Positions 35,544 through 47,277 are shown, numbered from the stretch's first letter. The stretch: DNA of 64,000 bases from Rhynchonema sp. JSB1_4 (GCA_030248065.1 JASAMV010003643.1:17233-81232), one strand, 5' to 3'. Notes: generated by a model from the letters alone, not told the origin. Numbers and translations: made by a program.

Positions 35544-36360
35544 CAGTGTAGTTCCTGGTCCGGCGCGGCGGTTAGTGTACCTACCCCTTTTTTCCGTGCG
35601 GCGGTTAGTGTACCTCCCTGGGGGGAAGGGGGGGGGAAGACCCAAATCCAGGAAAGTCACTTTTTGAGGTAGAAAATTTGACCGATTTTTTGCCCCTTTT
35701 TGGAAAAAAATCTCCATAAAAAGGGTATTTTGGCGACTTTTGACATCATTGACCTGAAAATCACCCATTTTAGGCCTAAAAATGCCGATTTTAGGCAAAA
35801 ATTGAGGCGGTTAGTGTACCTGGCGCCAGTGGTGTCGTTGGGAAATCAAAAAGTCAGGATACCGGATACCCAAAATCCAAAATTTTCGGATACCGGATAC
35901 CCAAAATGAAAAATCTCGGATACCAGGGGGGGGTTGCTCCCTAAAATAAAAAATCTCGGATACCCAGGGGGGGGGGGTTGTTCAAAAAAAGTCAATTTTT
36001 TAAGAGGAAAATTGAGCAAAATCGGTGTTGAATGAAAGCGCAAAAAATGGTCATTTTGGGTGTTATGCTTGCGCTAGCAAGCGATTTTGAGCATTTTGGA
36101 GGTAAAAATGGGCGATTTTTACCGTTTTCGGAAAATTTTTAGGGTAGGATACCCTTGGACAAAAAGTCAGGATACCGGATACCCCTGGGTGAAAAAATCA
36201 AGATACCGGATACCGGATACTAGGGGGGGGTAACCCCCCCTTCCCCCCCCCAACGACACCACTGCCTGGCGTGGCGCGGCGGTTAGTGTACTAGTGTACC
36301 TTGGTCGCGGCGGTTAGTGTACCTTAGGGGGGGACCCCCTCCCCCCCAGGAACTACACTG
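35544..36360 (+). mobile_element. F-family element F4, iteron GGTTAGTGTACC
   Basis: Ends CAGTGTAGTTCCTGG / CCAGGAACTACACTG. Perfect duplications CATAACCC at 35536-35543 and 36361-36368, inside C3. I2 is nested. Confidence 0.95.
35827..36264 (+). mobile_element. I-family element I2, iteron variant GGATACCGGATACCC
   Basis: Ends CAGTGGTGTCGTTGGG / CCCAACGACACCACTG. Flanks CCTGGCGC (35819-35826) and CCTGGCGT (36265-36272) match at 7 of 8. Direct CAGGATACCGGATACC iterons; compare I1, which has GGTATGGGAAATTT instead. Confidence 0.92.
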
Positions 36361-36892
36361 CATAACCCCCCAGGCCATCGGCTCTGGTACAGTAGCAGTA
36401 GGTATCCCCCTCTCCGAGCGCGGTACAGTAGGTATCCCCCCTCCAGAGTACCTCCAACACTGCCCGACATCATCGAATTTCAAAAAGAATCGTAACTTGG
36501 CCAATTTACCGTAAAAAGTTACGATTTTTTTTTGAAATTCGATGATGTCGGGCCTTTTCGGGCCGAGCATCCCGGCCCGGCCCGACCGTTCGGGCCGGAA
36601 ACCTCGGCCCGGCCCGGTTCCCACCTCTGCCCGCATCATACTTACCTCCCACACATGGGCCTGGCACTACACTGCCTCCAACACCTCCCCCCTCGGGTTT
36701 TGTGGTAGGTAAGTACTGGGGGGTAACCCAGGGTAGTACTTAGGGGGGTGGGGGGTCCCCCCAAATTCATCTATCTATCGTCAACACTTTTTGATTTCAT
36801 CTATCTATCGTCAACACTTATGGGCAAATCTATCTGTCGTCAACAAATTCTGGGAACAATCTATCTATCGTCAACACATTTCGACCCCAAAA

Positions 36893-37306
36893 TATACTGG
36901 CAGGCGAAAAAAACCGGTTTTTTCCGAAAAAAAAAACGAAAAAAAAGCGAGACCGAGTTTTTTTTCCGAGACCCGAATACTTTTCCATTTATTTTTCCGT
37001 GGGTATCTTTTCGGTTTTTTATCGGATAAATATCATTACTTTATTCCAATTTTGCCAAAAAATTGTAATACAAAACTAATGAGTTTTTCGATTTTAGTGA
37101 AAAATTGGCTCGAGCACGAAAATTAACCGATCCCAAATTGGCCAAAAAGCGTGTAAACCAAGTGTTTTCGACTGACTTCAGCAGTCTTCAAGAACACTCT
37201 CGCCACTTCGAACAAATTTTGCACTGAAATTGTTATATTTTTCGAAATTACGTTCTTAAGTACTGGAAAAATATTTGGAAAAAAAACGGTTCTTTATGAC
37301 AGTATA
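36893..37306 (+). mobile_element. D-family element D4
   Basis: Starts TATACTGGCAGGCG and ends TTATGACAGTATA. Perfect 8-bp duplications CCCCAAAA at 36885-36892 and 37307-37314. Confidence 0.93.
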
Positions 37307-37435
37307 CCCCAAAATGGGTATTTTTGCCTCAAAATCGGCATTTTATGTTCCAAATAGGCAAAAAATCGCGCGCTACGCGCGGATTTAGTACATCTAAGTA
37401 CATTTTCATTAATATTTACCTACACATTATTAGTA

Positions 37436-37867
37436 CCGTAAAAACCTACATACAGCCCCCCCGGAATAGAGCCCCCCGTAATACAGCCCTCTCAAAAAGG
37501 GGTCAGTGAATTAATAGAGCCCCCCCCCCGGAATAGAGCCCCCCTAAGTAACATCCCCTATACTGTAGTGTATTAAGGCTTGATAGTGGTATACAGGTAC
37601 ATTTATGCATGTTTGTTGTTCGTTCAGAGCACATAATACGCCTCCTATTGACGAATAGACACGAATAAATGCGATCACAAGCGAAAAAACATCCTTTCAA
37701 CCCCCTTTTTAGGGGTTTTTGGGGGGTATTTCTGGGAACATTTTTTTCAGGTTCGGGTCAGTGAATTAATAGAGCCCCCCCCCCGGAATAGAGCCCCCAT
37801 AATAGAGCCCCCCCAAAATGGGGTCAGTGAGTTAATAGAGCCCCCCCTTCTATTTAGGTTTTTACGG
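37436..37867 (+). mobile_element. N-family element N1, TA target (Tc1/mariner-like MITE)
   Basis: Ends CCGTAAAAACC / GGTTTTTACGG with TA on each side (37434-37435, 37868-37869). The related E copies near 4350 and 53668 show the uninterrupted TAGTACACTATACT-type empty site, so a TA was duplicated. Iterons are AATAGAGCCCCCC with GGGGTCAGTGAATTAATAGA. Confidence 0.85.
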
Positions 37868-38195
37868 TACACTACTACACTATACATTGATTTTTGGCGA
37901 CCCCGACCCCCCACCATCTATCTATCGTCAACAAGTTTGGGTCGACCCCCCAGATTTCGGACTTGGGTCATCTATCTATCGTCAACACATTTCCCCAATC
38001 TATCTATCGTCAACACCCTGACCAAGTACTACACTGGGCAGTACTACCCCCCAACCCCCTGCCACTGCCCACTACTATGCCTCCCACACTTGGGCCTGCC
38101 ATTACACTGCTTCGAAATATCATCAGAAAAGGTCGGGCCGGGACGGACTTCCCGGCCCGAACTGTCGGGCCGGGCCGGGCCGAGGTAACCCGGCC

Positions 38196-38562
38196 CAGTG
38201 TAGTTCCTGGGGGGGGGAGGGGGTCCCCCCCTAAGGTACACTAACCGCCGCGACCAAGGTACACTAGTACACTAACCGCCGCGCCAGGTACACTAATCGG
38301 CATTTTTAGGCCTAAAATGGGCATTTTTAGGCCTAAAATGGGTGATTTTTAGGTCGATGTTGTCAAAAGTCGCCAAAATACCCTTTTTATGAAGAATTTT
38401 TTCCAAAAAGGGGCAAAAATCGGTCAAATTTTCTACCTCAAAAAGTGACTTTTTACCGAATTTGGGTCTTCCCCCCCTTCCCCCCCAGGGAGGTACACTA
38501 ACCGCCTCACGGAAAAAAGGGGTAGGTACACTAACCGCCGCGCCGGACCAGGAACTACACTG
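38196..38562 (-). mobile_element. F-family element F5, iteron GGTACACTAACCGCC
   Basis: Ends CAGTGTAGTTCCTGG / CCAGGAACTACACTG. Perfect duplications ACCCGGCC at 38188-38195 and 38563-38570, inside the iterons of a K-type element. Same family and iteron as F2, opposite orientation. Confidence 0.95.
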
Positions 38563-38900
38563 ACCCGGCCCGATTCCCACCTCTGGTCAGAGCACATAAT
38601 ACGCCTCTTAATGACGAATAGACACGCACACGAATAAATGCGATTACAGGCGAAAAAACATCCTTTCAAATTCAAACCCCTCTTTAGCGGTTTTTGGGGG
38701 TATTTCTGTCCTGGGAACAATTTTTCAGATTCGGGTCAGTAAATTAATAGAGGCCCCCGGAACAGAACCCCCCAAAATGGGGTCAGTGAATTGATAGAGC
38801 CCCTTCTATTTAGATTTTTACGGTACCCTCTATGTACCACAAAAATCAAAATACGTAATACGGCAAAATAAGTCACTTTGTGGTGTTACAATTTATTCTA

Positions 38901-39327
38901 CCGTAAAACCTAAAATACAAGGGGGGCTGTATTTTTTCACTGACCCCTTTTAGGGGGGGCTGTATTTTTGGGGGGGGCTCTATTTTTGGGGGGGGCTGTA
39001 TTTTTTCGCTACCCAAAATCTCAAAAAATGTTCCCAAAAATGCCCCTCAAATGGAGTTCTGTCAGGGTGTTACTGGTCATTATTGAGTGTTTTTAGGTGC
39101 AGATCTTCCATAAAAGGCTTTACGTCACCATATACTCAACCACAAACGTTGTACATAATGTGTCGTATGCAAGAACTTGACTTTACGACCCCCAAGCGGG
39201 GAATTCCAAGTTGGGGGGGGGGCTGTATTTTTGGGGGGGCTCTATTTTTTCACTGACCCCGTTTAGGGGGGGCTGTATTTTTGGGGGGGCTCTATTTTTG
39301 GGGGGGGCTCTATTTTAGGGAATACGG
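38901..39327 (+). mobile_element. N-family element N2
   Basis: CCGTAAAACC at the left and an AATACGG end at the right, TA on both sides. GGGGGGGCTCTATT/GGGGGGCTGTATT iterons in quantity. Interior differs from N1. Confidence 0.75.
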
Positions 39328-39375
39328 TAATTCTAATCCGGGCTTCAAAAAAATTCTCTTTCACACGTTTTTAGC

Positions 39376-41516
39376 CATATGGGATTGGCATGCATTTTGG
39401 GAAAAGCTAGTCCAGTTTCAAAATCGACTTCCCTTGTTCTCAGACTTCAAGATTCATGGAATATCTGACGAAAAACGCCACAGAAATCCATCGAGTGATG
39501 CCCATGGAAACAACGTACGCTGGCAAACGTTTATTGCGGGCATTACGATAATTCACATGGAAATAAATCGCAGCGTGCCCGTGCGCAGTGTCGAGGTCCA
39601 GGTACGTGCCATCCGCAGAACAGGAAATGCTTCATTGTAAATTGAGTTGTGCATTTCATTTTCTGATGAACCACCGCAAATGACCGAACACATTTTGCAT
39701 TCAGCTAGCACACTTTGATATGAGCAAATCCAAGGCGTCCAATTCTCAATCGGTGTCCGTTGATCATAAGTGCCACACGCATAATACGGTCAGCGGTCAG
39801 GGTCATCAATGAGGATTCGCCGCTGAAAAGCCAGTGAAAACAGGAAACCCAGTACAATTGCAAGACGCTACATAGTATGAATACAGGCAAACCAGTCGTA
39901 CTCTGCAGTCTTAGACCATACCGCACCACCCTGAATTCTTACACACCTAAAATGTTTCAGGTTACTGTAGCCACTTGGTGCTTTCACAAGCAAACCACGC
40001 GCGACGTGGCTACAGTAACCCGAAACATTTTAGGCGTGTAAGAATTCAGGGTTATACGGTATGTCTAAGACTGCAAAGTACGGCTGGTTTGCCTATATAA
40101 ACGGAAAATGTCATATGATTTTGTTCATTTCTTTCATTGTACCGGCGAAGCATCATTCAGTTGAAAGTCGTGGAAATTCAGCCTGTCACCGTGCTTCCCT
40201 TCCCTTAAGTACTATGTCACCACTTTTTTAGCTTTTTTAGTACTTAAGAGCAGCAAAAGTGGTGACATAGTACTTAAGGTCTATGTCACCACTTTTTTCC
40301 CTTTTTTAGTACTTAAGAGCAGCAAAAGTGGTGACACAGACCTTAAGTACTATGTCACCACTTTTTTCCCTTTTTTAGTACTTAAGAGCAGCAAAAGTGG
40401 TGACAGTCCTTATGTACTATGTCACCACTTTTTTCGCTTTTTCAGTACTTAAGAGCAGCAAAATTGGTGACATAGTACTTAAGGCCTGTGTCACCATTTT
40501 TGCTGCTCTTAAGTACTGAAAAAGCGAAAAAAGTGGTGACATAGTACATAAGGACTGTCACCACTTTTGCTGCTCTTAAGTACTAAAAAAGGGAAAAAAG
40601 TGGTGACATAGTACTTAAGGTCTGTGTCACCACTTTTGCTGCTCTTAAGTACTAAAAAAGCTAAAAAAGTGGTGACATAGTACTTAAGGGAAGGGAAGCA
40701 CGGTGACAGGCTGAATTTCCACGACTTTCAACTGAATGATGCTTCGCCGGTACAATGAAAGAAATGAACAAAATCATGTGACATTTTCCGTTTATATAGG
40801 CAAACCAGCCGTACTTTGCAGTCTTAGACATACCGTATAACCCTGAATTCTTACACGCCAAAAATGTTTCGGGTTACTGTAGCCACGTCGCGCGTGGTTT
40901 GCTTGTGAAAGCACCAAGTGGCTACAGTAACCTGAAACATTTTAGGTGTGTAAGAATTCAGGGTGGTGCGGTATGGTCTAAGACTGCAGAGTACGACTGG
41001 TTTGCCTGTATTCATACTATGTAGCGTCTTGCAATTGTACTGGGTTTCCTGTTTTCACTGGCTTTTCAGCGGCGAATCCTCATTGATGACCCTGACCGCT
41101 GACCGTATTATGCGTGTGGCACTTATGATCAACGGACACCGATTGAGAATTGGACGCCTTGGATTTGCGCACATCAAAGTGTGCTAGCTGAATGCAAAAT
41201 GTGTTCGGTCATTTGCGGTGGCTCATCAGAAAATGAAATGCACAATTCAATTTACAATGAAGCATTTCCTGTTCTGCGGATGGCACGTACCTGGACCTCG
41301 ACACTGCGCACGGGCACGCTGCGATTTATTTCCATGTGAATTATCGTAATGCCCGCAATAAACGTTTGCCAGCGTACGTTGTTTCCATGGGCATCACTCG
41401 ATGGATTTCTGTGGCGTTTTTCGTCAGATATTCCGTGAATCTTGAAGTCTGAGAACAAGGGAAGTCGATTTTGAAACTGGACTAGCTTTTCCCAAAATGC
41501 ATGCCAATCCCATATG
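39376..41516. repeat. P1: near-perfect 2.1-kb palindrome of nested hairpins
   Basis: From CATATGGGATTGGCATGC at 39376 to its mirror ending GCATGCCAATCCCATATG at 41516; dyad at about 40446. Each half contains its own hairpin of about 100-base arms (centres near 39990 and 40902: GAATTCTTACAC ... GTGTAAGAATTC, including GGTTACTGTAGCCAC). The core 40199-40690 is a tandem of about 80-base hairpin units built on CCTTAAGTACTATGTCACC / GGTGACATAGTACTTAAGG. No coding frames resemble proteins. It borders the giant inverted duplication. Confidence 0.93.
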
Positions 41517-42300
41517 TGATTTTACAGCCCAGCAATAAGATCTGTCGGTGGGGCTTTTTGGAGCAAATTTGCCAGAGGCGTTCGCACTGACGAGCCGTGT
41601 GGCGGTAGGTACCTAGCTGCCGTAATTTACAGAGCTTTTTTGACAAAAAGTTTTCTTATTAAAAAAGCGTTGCAAATGACGTATCGGGAGAAATGAAATC
41701 AAGACATATATTTTCCAAAAATCGAAAAATTTTCGCCTGAGGCTGAATGTGTGGTGACGTCTGGTAATATTGTGCAGAGATTCCAACTTTCCAAGGCTTC
41801 TGACCAGCCTGAGGTCGATATTACTTGATAATGTTACTGCAGTGTATTGTAGCATATTATTACAACACATATTTTAATGCATCTACTAATGCCGTATGAG
41901 TGATATATGTATGACCACCAAAGTACCGATTACAGCCCAAATCTTGCGTGCCTGATCGACTTTGACGCGCAGTTCCATGCAGTGGTACATTGTGTGTTCC
42001 AACACTGCAAAAGACCTGCCCCGCGTATCCCTGTACATCTTTGGGGATAACAAAAGGTTCCGCAGGCGCGATTTTGCTGTCCACAGAAAAAACATCACAT
42101 TTTTATACCGAAAAAGCCATTTTTTTGACATTTCAGCCCGTTTTGAGCAACTTTTTTTATTTAAAAAAAACAAAATCTGAGCTTCAAAGGGTTTTTTTTA
42201 AAATACCCTGGTTACGGTGTTTCAAACTGCAGGGCAGCTATTATAAATACATTGGGTGTGCTTGTGGCACGCATAACGCTTTGCGTAGTGCGATCGATAC

Positions 42301-42501
42301 ACAGTGGGTTTGGGCTTTGTGGGCTCCAATTGTGCAGATCTGAGCTCAGTCCAGCTCCAGGCTGGACTGGGTGGGCCCGGCCACTATGGCGGGGGTAACA
42401 CCACACGCCGATGATTTTACGCAGACGTTTTATAGTCTGCGCAAAACATCAGAGCCTCAGATCTTTGCACAATTGGAGCCCACAAAGCCCAAACCCACTG
42501 T
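42301..42501. repeat. Q element, TIR hairpin
   Basis: ACAGTGGGTTTGGGCTTTGT is mirrored by ACAAAGCCCAAACCCACTGT, with CTCCAATTGTGCA/TGCACAATTGGAG inside. A 200-bp miniature element. The right-arm copy is split by the insertion at 59168. Confidence 0.75.
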
Positions 42502-43590
42502 CTATTATAAATAGTGCGTGATGCTGTTGATCGACACATGCTGGACCGGACACATTCACCAGCAGTGTAAGTGCGCGAGATTTGGAGTAGCATTATCATT
42601 ATGAACATTTAAGCAAGACAGTTTTTCGAGGTGCAATCTTGTGGTCGCAATTAGTGCTAGTTCTATTGCAGAATAAAATATAACACAGGCATACCTCAAA
42701 CTACTGTATATGTTTCACCCACCATGCAATGAACTTGCTCATTTATTCATTCATTTTTATCCTTCGCATCAAACTGAGAACACAACAGTGAAGCTGGATT
42801 TGGAAAAGATAACCACTCTACCACTCAGACTCAAGTGTGCACCATGTATGAGAAGTGTGATCAACCAATCCCGAATATCATGCGAAGTATATAACATACC
42901 CGGTATTGTGCTGGGGGAAAGAAAGCATTAGATGAAAAGATATCGGGACGTCACTAATTTTCATGATATTATATCACAACGAAGATGCTGCCCAAAACAG
43001 AACCGAAGCATAAAATCAATGCTAAAATGGCAGTCGAAGCTAAGTGAAAGCAATCACCAACCTTCGCAGAGAGAAATTTTTAAGAAGAAGAAAAACAAAT
43101 AATGGGCAGGGTCGGGAACCAGAGTTTGAAAATATGAATACAATGCACTCTTGTGAAAGCACTCTTTTCAAGCGTAAGTCATACAGAATCACTTTAATCA
43201 TGGGAACTGTGCAGACCGAGGTTGTAGTTGTGTGTGTTAATGAACTGCTTTTTTTAGCAACTATGATAGAGTGATCATTTTAGCTGTCTTCAGATGTTCA
43301 CCAGCAGAACCAAGACGCCTCCATCATGCAGATTCGAATATCGGTCGTTGCAGAAGCCGATCAATTCCATCTCAGTATCGATTCGCATCTTGCTCGCGTC
43401 TGAAAATCATGAGAACTTCACATTGGGCCGCATTCCCGAGAGCAAGTGCGCGCATCTACAAGCGATGATGACAATTTCCAGCTGGCTGATCTCAATTTGT
43501 TGCGTTTACGCGAAAAACAACGACGTTCAATGCACAAAAGATATGTAGAAAGAAAAAAGGGGTCCACGCTCCGAGGTGGAGAGCGTCACA
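42502..43590. other. IR2 arm, no gene recognised
   Basis: Duplicated in the other arm at about 57934-59017. A possible exon lies on the minus strand near 43292-43380 (reads IDTEMELIGFCNGRYSNLHD, then GGVLVLLVNI and stop), mirrored at 58143-58232. It is unassigned. Confidence 0.4.
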
Positions 43591-43648
43591 TCTGAAAATG
43601 CGTCCTGTATATTTGATATGTATCAAATGTACAAGACGCATTTTCAGA
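43591..43648. repeat. Short hairpin just after the arm-gene stop codon (left)
   Basis: TCTGAAAATGCGTC ... GACGCATTTTCAGA with a TATTTGATATGTATCAAATG middle, so nearly the whole 58 bases pair. It lies about 12 bases beyond the stop codon of the gene at 43661-45116. Confidence 0.8.
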
Positions 43649-43660
43649 CGCGCGCATGTG

Positions 43661-45116
43661 TCATCGGGAATTCTGTCCATTGTTTTGGCTAACAAGCTGT
43701 TCTAGCTCGACTCGTGTGAAGAATTTTAACATACTGTAAATGCAAAACTCACACGGCAGATACAGCGACACGTTTGGCAGACGTGGGCTGAGGGCTTGGC
43801 GGATTTGATTGAGAAGGCCTGGACGCATCACGAACGGACCGGCGACCTCGAGCACAACATATCCTGATGCGTAATGCTGTAGTTCCAGACTGAACTCGAT
43901 GGATTTTGTAGATCTCTGAAACATTGTGTGTTTTCACCATATCGAGTACGAGCAAAATTGGACCACAAGATGCACACAGCAAATGTGTTGGTTTGCTTTG
44001 ACCACAAGATACACATACTTGGGGCTGATTGGCTGTTTCGCCGCTTTCCTCGGACGTTTTGAGAATGGGGGCCGAGGTGCTGGGACTGCAAACACAGAGC
44101 TACGCATTAGCACGTAATACGCTGCACATCATAGAGCTTGTCAGTTTTGGCAAACACGCCAACTCTAGTGTTTTCGAATAACGAACCTGCCACTGGTGAT
44201 GAGCAGCAGCGACTGATACTTGTTGCGAACTCGGTCGATTTGCTGCGTGATTGCCGACGGCAGCATCTGCGCCAACACTCGTCCCTGTGTGAGAGCACTG
44301 GTATTGGAAATTCACGTGGTTTGATTTGCAAATGAAAACGCTTGTTCATATACATACTTGTTGGGTGGCCATGAACTCGTCATTTCGTTGCAGCAGCTGA
44401 GCGCAGATTCTGCAAAGAACGAGCTTGTGTGAATGAACATCTAAGTTTCAATGTTGTTAGCTAAATTCTCACTTCATCTCGAGCGCGATCACTTCGGATT
44501 GATCAATGTCGTGCCCGTGTCGCATGCAGCAGTGTCCGCTGATGCCCTGCATGGGTGAATGGTTGCTGAACACGGCATGCGACAGCCAGACTTTGTCCAC
44601 TTCGATGTGTGCAATTGCCATCGGGCACGATTCGTTGTTCGGGCACTCGCACTCCTTGTCCACTGGTTCCTGAACGATGAACGTACGTATACATGCTTGT
44701 ATTTTTTTCAATAGCTCAGAGAACAGTTAAAAAATAAAACAAAATGAACGAACGCCGGTGGTGATGACGACGCGATTGGTCACACGGAAACATCGCCAGC
44801 ACTTGACTCTCAGATACAGTTTTGATCGATCGTCGAGCTTCACGAAAATATGCATAAAGCCACTGGCGTCAACGAACACGAAGTATTGAATCGTGTGTGG
44901 CAGTTCCCCAAAAACGGCAACCAGGGCGTGCCAGATCGGCGTACGTCCGTGTTCTGTGGGAAATAAATTGTTAAAAATGTTCAATATTTAGCGATTGCGC
45001 AACTCCCGAACCTTTAAAAAAGACCATATCCCTGACCAACTTACCGCACAGGACATCATTGCACGGATCGTCGTCGGACACCGCACGCACAAGTGCCATG
45101 GCGAACACACCAATCG
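43661..45116 (-). CDS. Unrecognised Cys/His-rich protein gene, left-arm copy (5' end not found)
   Basis: Mirror of the right-arm gene at 56408-57863 with the same seven exons; coordinates equal 101524 minus those of the right copy. Exons: 45116-45045, 44953-44754, 44669-44473, 44409-44358, 44284-44187, 44085-44019, 43915-43661. The encoded residues match the right copy in every exon compared, and the few differences seen are in non-coding frames. See the right copy for the protein description. Confidence 0.65.
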
Positions 45117-45595
45117 CTGGAAAGAATCGTTGGAGAAGGTAACTTTTCAAGCAGCAAATTCAAGCCAGAGCAACTTCGGTTGAGGGTAGCGCGATGAGGG
45201 GTGACGATGGCAGGGCAGGTCGTGGGTTGGATTTCAAAGGTTCACAGGGAAGGGAAAGCAAAGTCGCTTTTTGGAAGTTGTATTCTGGCAAAGAATGACA
45301 AGTAAAAGCAGTCTACAGGAGGTTGTCACTCAGCCTCCGAGTATACCGTAACCCACCGTAATTTTGATCTGCGAGGATCGTGTCGAGACCATTTTGTTTT
45401 TTATCTATGTTTTGCGTGTTAGCGCCAACACCAACTAACAGTTCCAAGTTTTGGTGATCGAAGCACACTATGATGATTGCCAGCTTGCTGCCGCTAATAC
45501 ACGTGTCGATAAGCAGCGACGAGCATGGATCTCGCTTGCGGTGGGTTACGGGGGCTGAGTGACAACCTCCCGTAGACTGCCTTTACGGTATTTTA

Positions 45596-45673
45596 GGGCC
45601 GTATCAACTTTGAAGGCGAGTCCATTATGGGTATGGACTTGGCATGAACTTGCCTTCAAAGTTGATACGGCCC
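45596..45673. repeat. Hairpin MITE remnant (GGGCCGTATCAACTTTGAAG), left
   Basis: GGGCCGTATCAACTTTGAAG is mirrored by CTTCAAAGTTGATACGGCCC with AGTCCATTATGGGTATGGACT at the turn. Related to the ends of T1 (25703-25980). Confidence 0.8.
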
Positions 45674-45786
45674 GTAGTGTCTGGTGTCGGGCACAACGGC
45701 CCAGAGAAAGGACTGCGTTGCGTCAACAAAAACCCAAAAACCGTTTGCCCCTCCGCTTTGAATAAGAAAAGAAATACAATTCAAAT

Positions 45787-46110
45787 CAGAGGTCGCCATC
45801 GGGCGGCCCAGCCCGACCCCGAGCCCCCAAATCTCCGGCCCGGCCCGGCCCGCCCTAGTTTTTGGCTCAGATTTTAACCCAATTTTTGTCATAATTTTTG
45901 CGATTTTTTAACCTATTTTTTTGGTTGAAAATTCTTTGTTTTTATGAAAAAGTCGTCAGATAGACAATACTGATCACTTACTTGACTAATCCGTCAGAAA
46001 TTTTAGTATTTTTGACAAAAAATTCATACTTTTTTCAGTAAAATAAGTCACTTCAGAAGCTACAGGCCGCAATGCCCGGCCCGGCCCGAGCCAAAAGCCC
46101 AAAATCCTGG
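45787..46110 (+). mobile_element. K-type element fragment, left arm
   Basis: Starts CAGAGGTCGCCATCGGGC, with GGCCCGGCCCGGCCC blocks at both ends of an AT-rich core. The far TIR is lost into an F element. Mirrored at 55451-55768. Confidence 0.6.
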
Positions 46111-46189
46111 CGCGGCGGTTAGTGTACTTACTAGTGTACCTTCACCTTGGTCCTTGGTCGCGGCGGTTAGTGTACCTTTGGGGGGGGGG

Positions 46190-46589
46190 CAGTGTAGTTC
46201 CTGGGGGGGAGGGGGGGTCCCCCCCTAAGGTACACCAACCAACCGCCGCGACCAAGGTACACTAGTACACTAACCGCCGCGCCAGGTACACTAACCGCCT
46301 CAATTTTTGCCTAAAATAAGCAATTTTAGGCCTAAAATGGGCATTTTTAGGCCTAAAATGGGTAATTTTTAGGTCAATGTTGTCAAAAATCGCCAAAATA
46401 CCCTTTTTATGGAGAATTTTTTCCAAAAAGGGCAAAAATTCGGTCAAATTTTTTACCTCAAAAAGTGACTTTTTCCTGAATTTGGGTCTTCCCCCCTTCC
46501 CCCCCAGGGAGGTACACTAACCGCCGCACGGAAAAAAGGGGTAGGTTCGTAGGTACACTAACCGCCACGCCGGACCAGGAACTACACTG
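46190..46589 (-). mobile_element. F-family element F6 (left arm), nested in an older partial F
   Basis: Ends CAGTGTAGTTCCTGG / CCAGGAACTACACTG. Flanks are G-runs (GGGGGGGG, GGGGGACC), so the duplication is uncertain. The older F ends at 46620. This is the uninterrupted counterpart of F9 in the other arm. Confidence 0.8.
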
Positions 46590-46852
46590 GGGGGACCCCC
46601 TCCCCCCAGGAACTACACTGGTAAGTTGTGATTTTTGGCTCAAAATGGTATGAAATCGACAGTTTTTTACTCCAAAATAGGCGAAAAATCGCGCGCTACG
46701 CGCGAAATTAGCGTGTTAGTGCACATTTTCATCAATAGTTCGACCTGAAAAATTTTGTTCCCCCCCCCTAGCTCGGCCGGTACAGTAGGTAGGTTGCCGC
46801 CTCACATTTTTGGTGGTACAGTAGGTTGCCGCCCCGCCTGGGTAGCTAGGTA

Positions 46853-47277
46853 CCGTATTGTCGGAAATAGAACCCCCCCATTAATTGACCCCCCCCATTA
46901 ATTGAACCCCCCCTAAATGGCTCGAAATCAAAAATAGAACCCCCCATTAATTGACCCCCCCATTAATAGAACCCCATCCCCAACCTTCACCGTACCACAG
47001 ATTAGTGGTATGGTAGGGCTGTGTTGTTGTGTCAAACGTTGTTTAAGCTTGAGTTTTCAGCAGAATACGGCTTTTTAAGCATAATTAACGCTGTTAAAGG
47101 TAGAAAATACTGAAAACAACCCATTTTTATGGGCATTATTAACAATGATTTTTTTCGTCGGGGGGCCAAATGAAAAATATAACCCCCCCAATAATTGACC
47201 CCCCCCATAAATTGAACCCCCCCAAAATGACCCCAGTGAAAAAATAGACCCCCCGGGTTCTATTTCCGACAATACGG
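46853..47277 (+). mobile_element. O-family element O1, TA target
   Basis: Ends CCGTATTGTCGGAAATAG / CTATTTCCGACAATACGG, TA on both sides. Iterons ATTAATTGACCCCCCC and AATAGAACCCCCC. Mirror copy is O2. Inserted in an R-type element with GGTACAGTAGGTTGCC iterons. Confidence 0.85.

Larger units (their letters stand above)
35205..36462 (+). mobile_element. C-family element C3
   Basis: Ends CAGTGTTGGAGG / CCTCCAACACTG. Perfect duplications CCCGACAT at 35197-35204 and 36463-36470. GGTACAGTAGGTATCC iterons. F4 (with I2 inside) is nested near its right end. Confidence 0.93.
35107..36674. repeat. Palindromic M/K composite
   Basis: Left: CAGTGTAGTGCCGGG, then GGTAAGTATGATGCGGG, then the K-type end CAGAGGTGGGAACCGGGCC at 35152. 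The right side mirrors all of it: GGTTCCCACCTCTG ending 36629, then CCCGCATCATACTTACC, then GGCACTACACTG. Flanks are inverted rather than direct: GATGCGGG/CCCGCATC at the K ends and GTTGGAGG/CCTCCAAC outside. It was therefore made by inverted duplication, not simple insertion. C3 sits in the middle. Confidence 0.8.
36729..38036 (-). mobile_element. E-family element E2 with D4 and N1 nested
   Basis: Ends CAGGGTAGTACTT and AAGTACTACACTG. Iterons ATCTATCTATCGTCAACA lie in the minus sense of E1. The flanks (GGGTAACC, GGCAGTAC) do not match, so the original duplication is lost or the ends come from different copies. Interior homologous to E1 and E3. Confidence 0.8.

Noticed and set aside
33019..38562. 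CRISPR-like arrays of short direct repeats
   Set aside because: Repeats are short, variably spaced and bounded by TIRs with target duplications, and the DNA is eukaryotic with introns. There are no regular spacers or cas genes.
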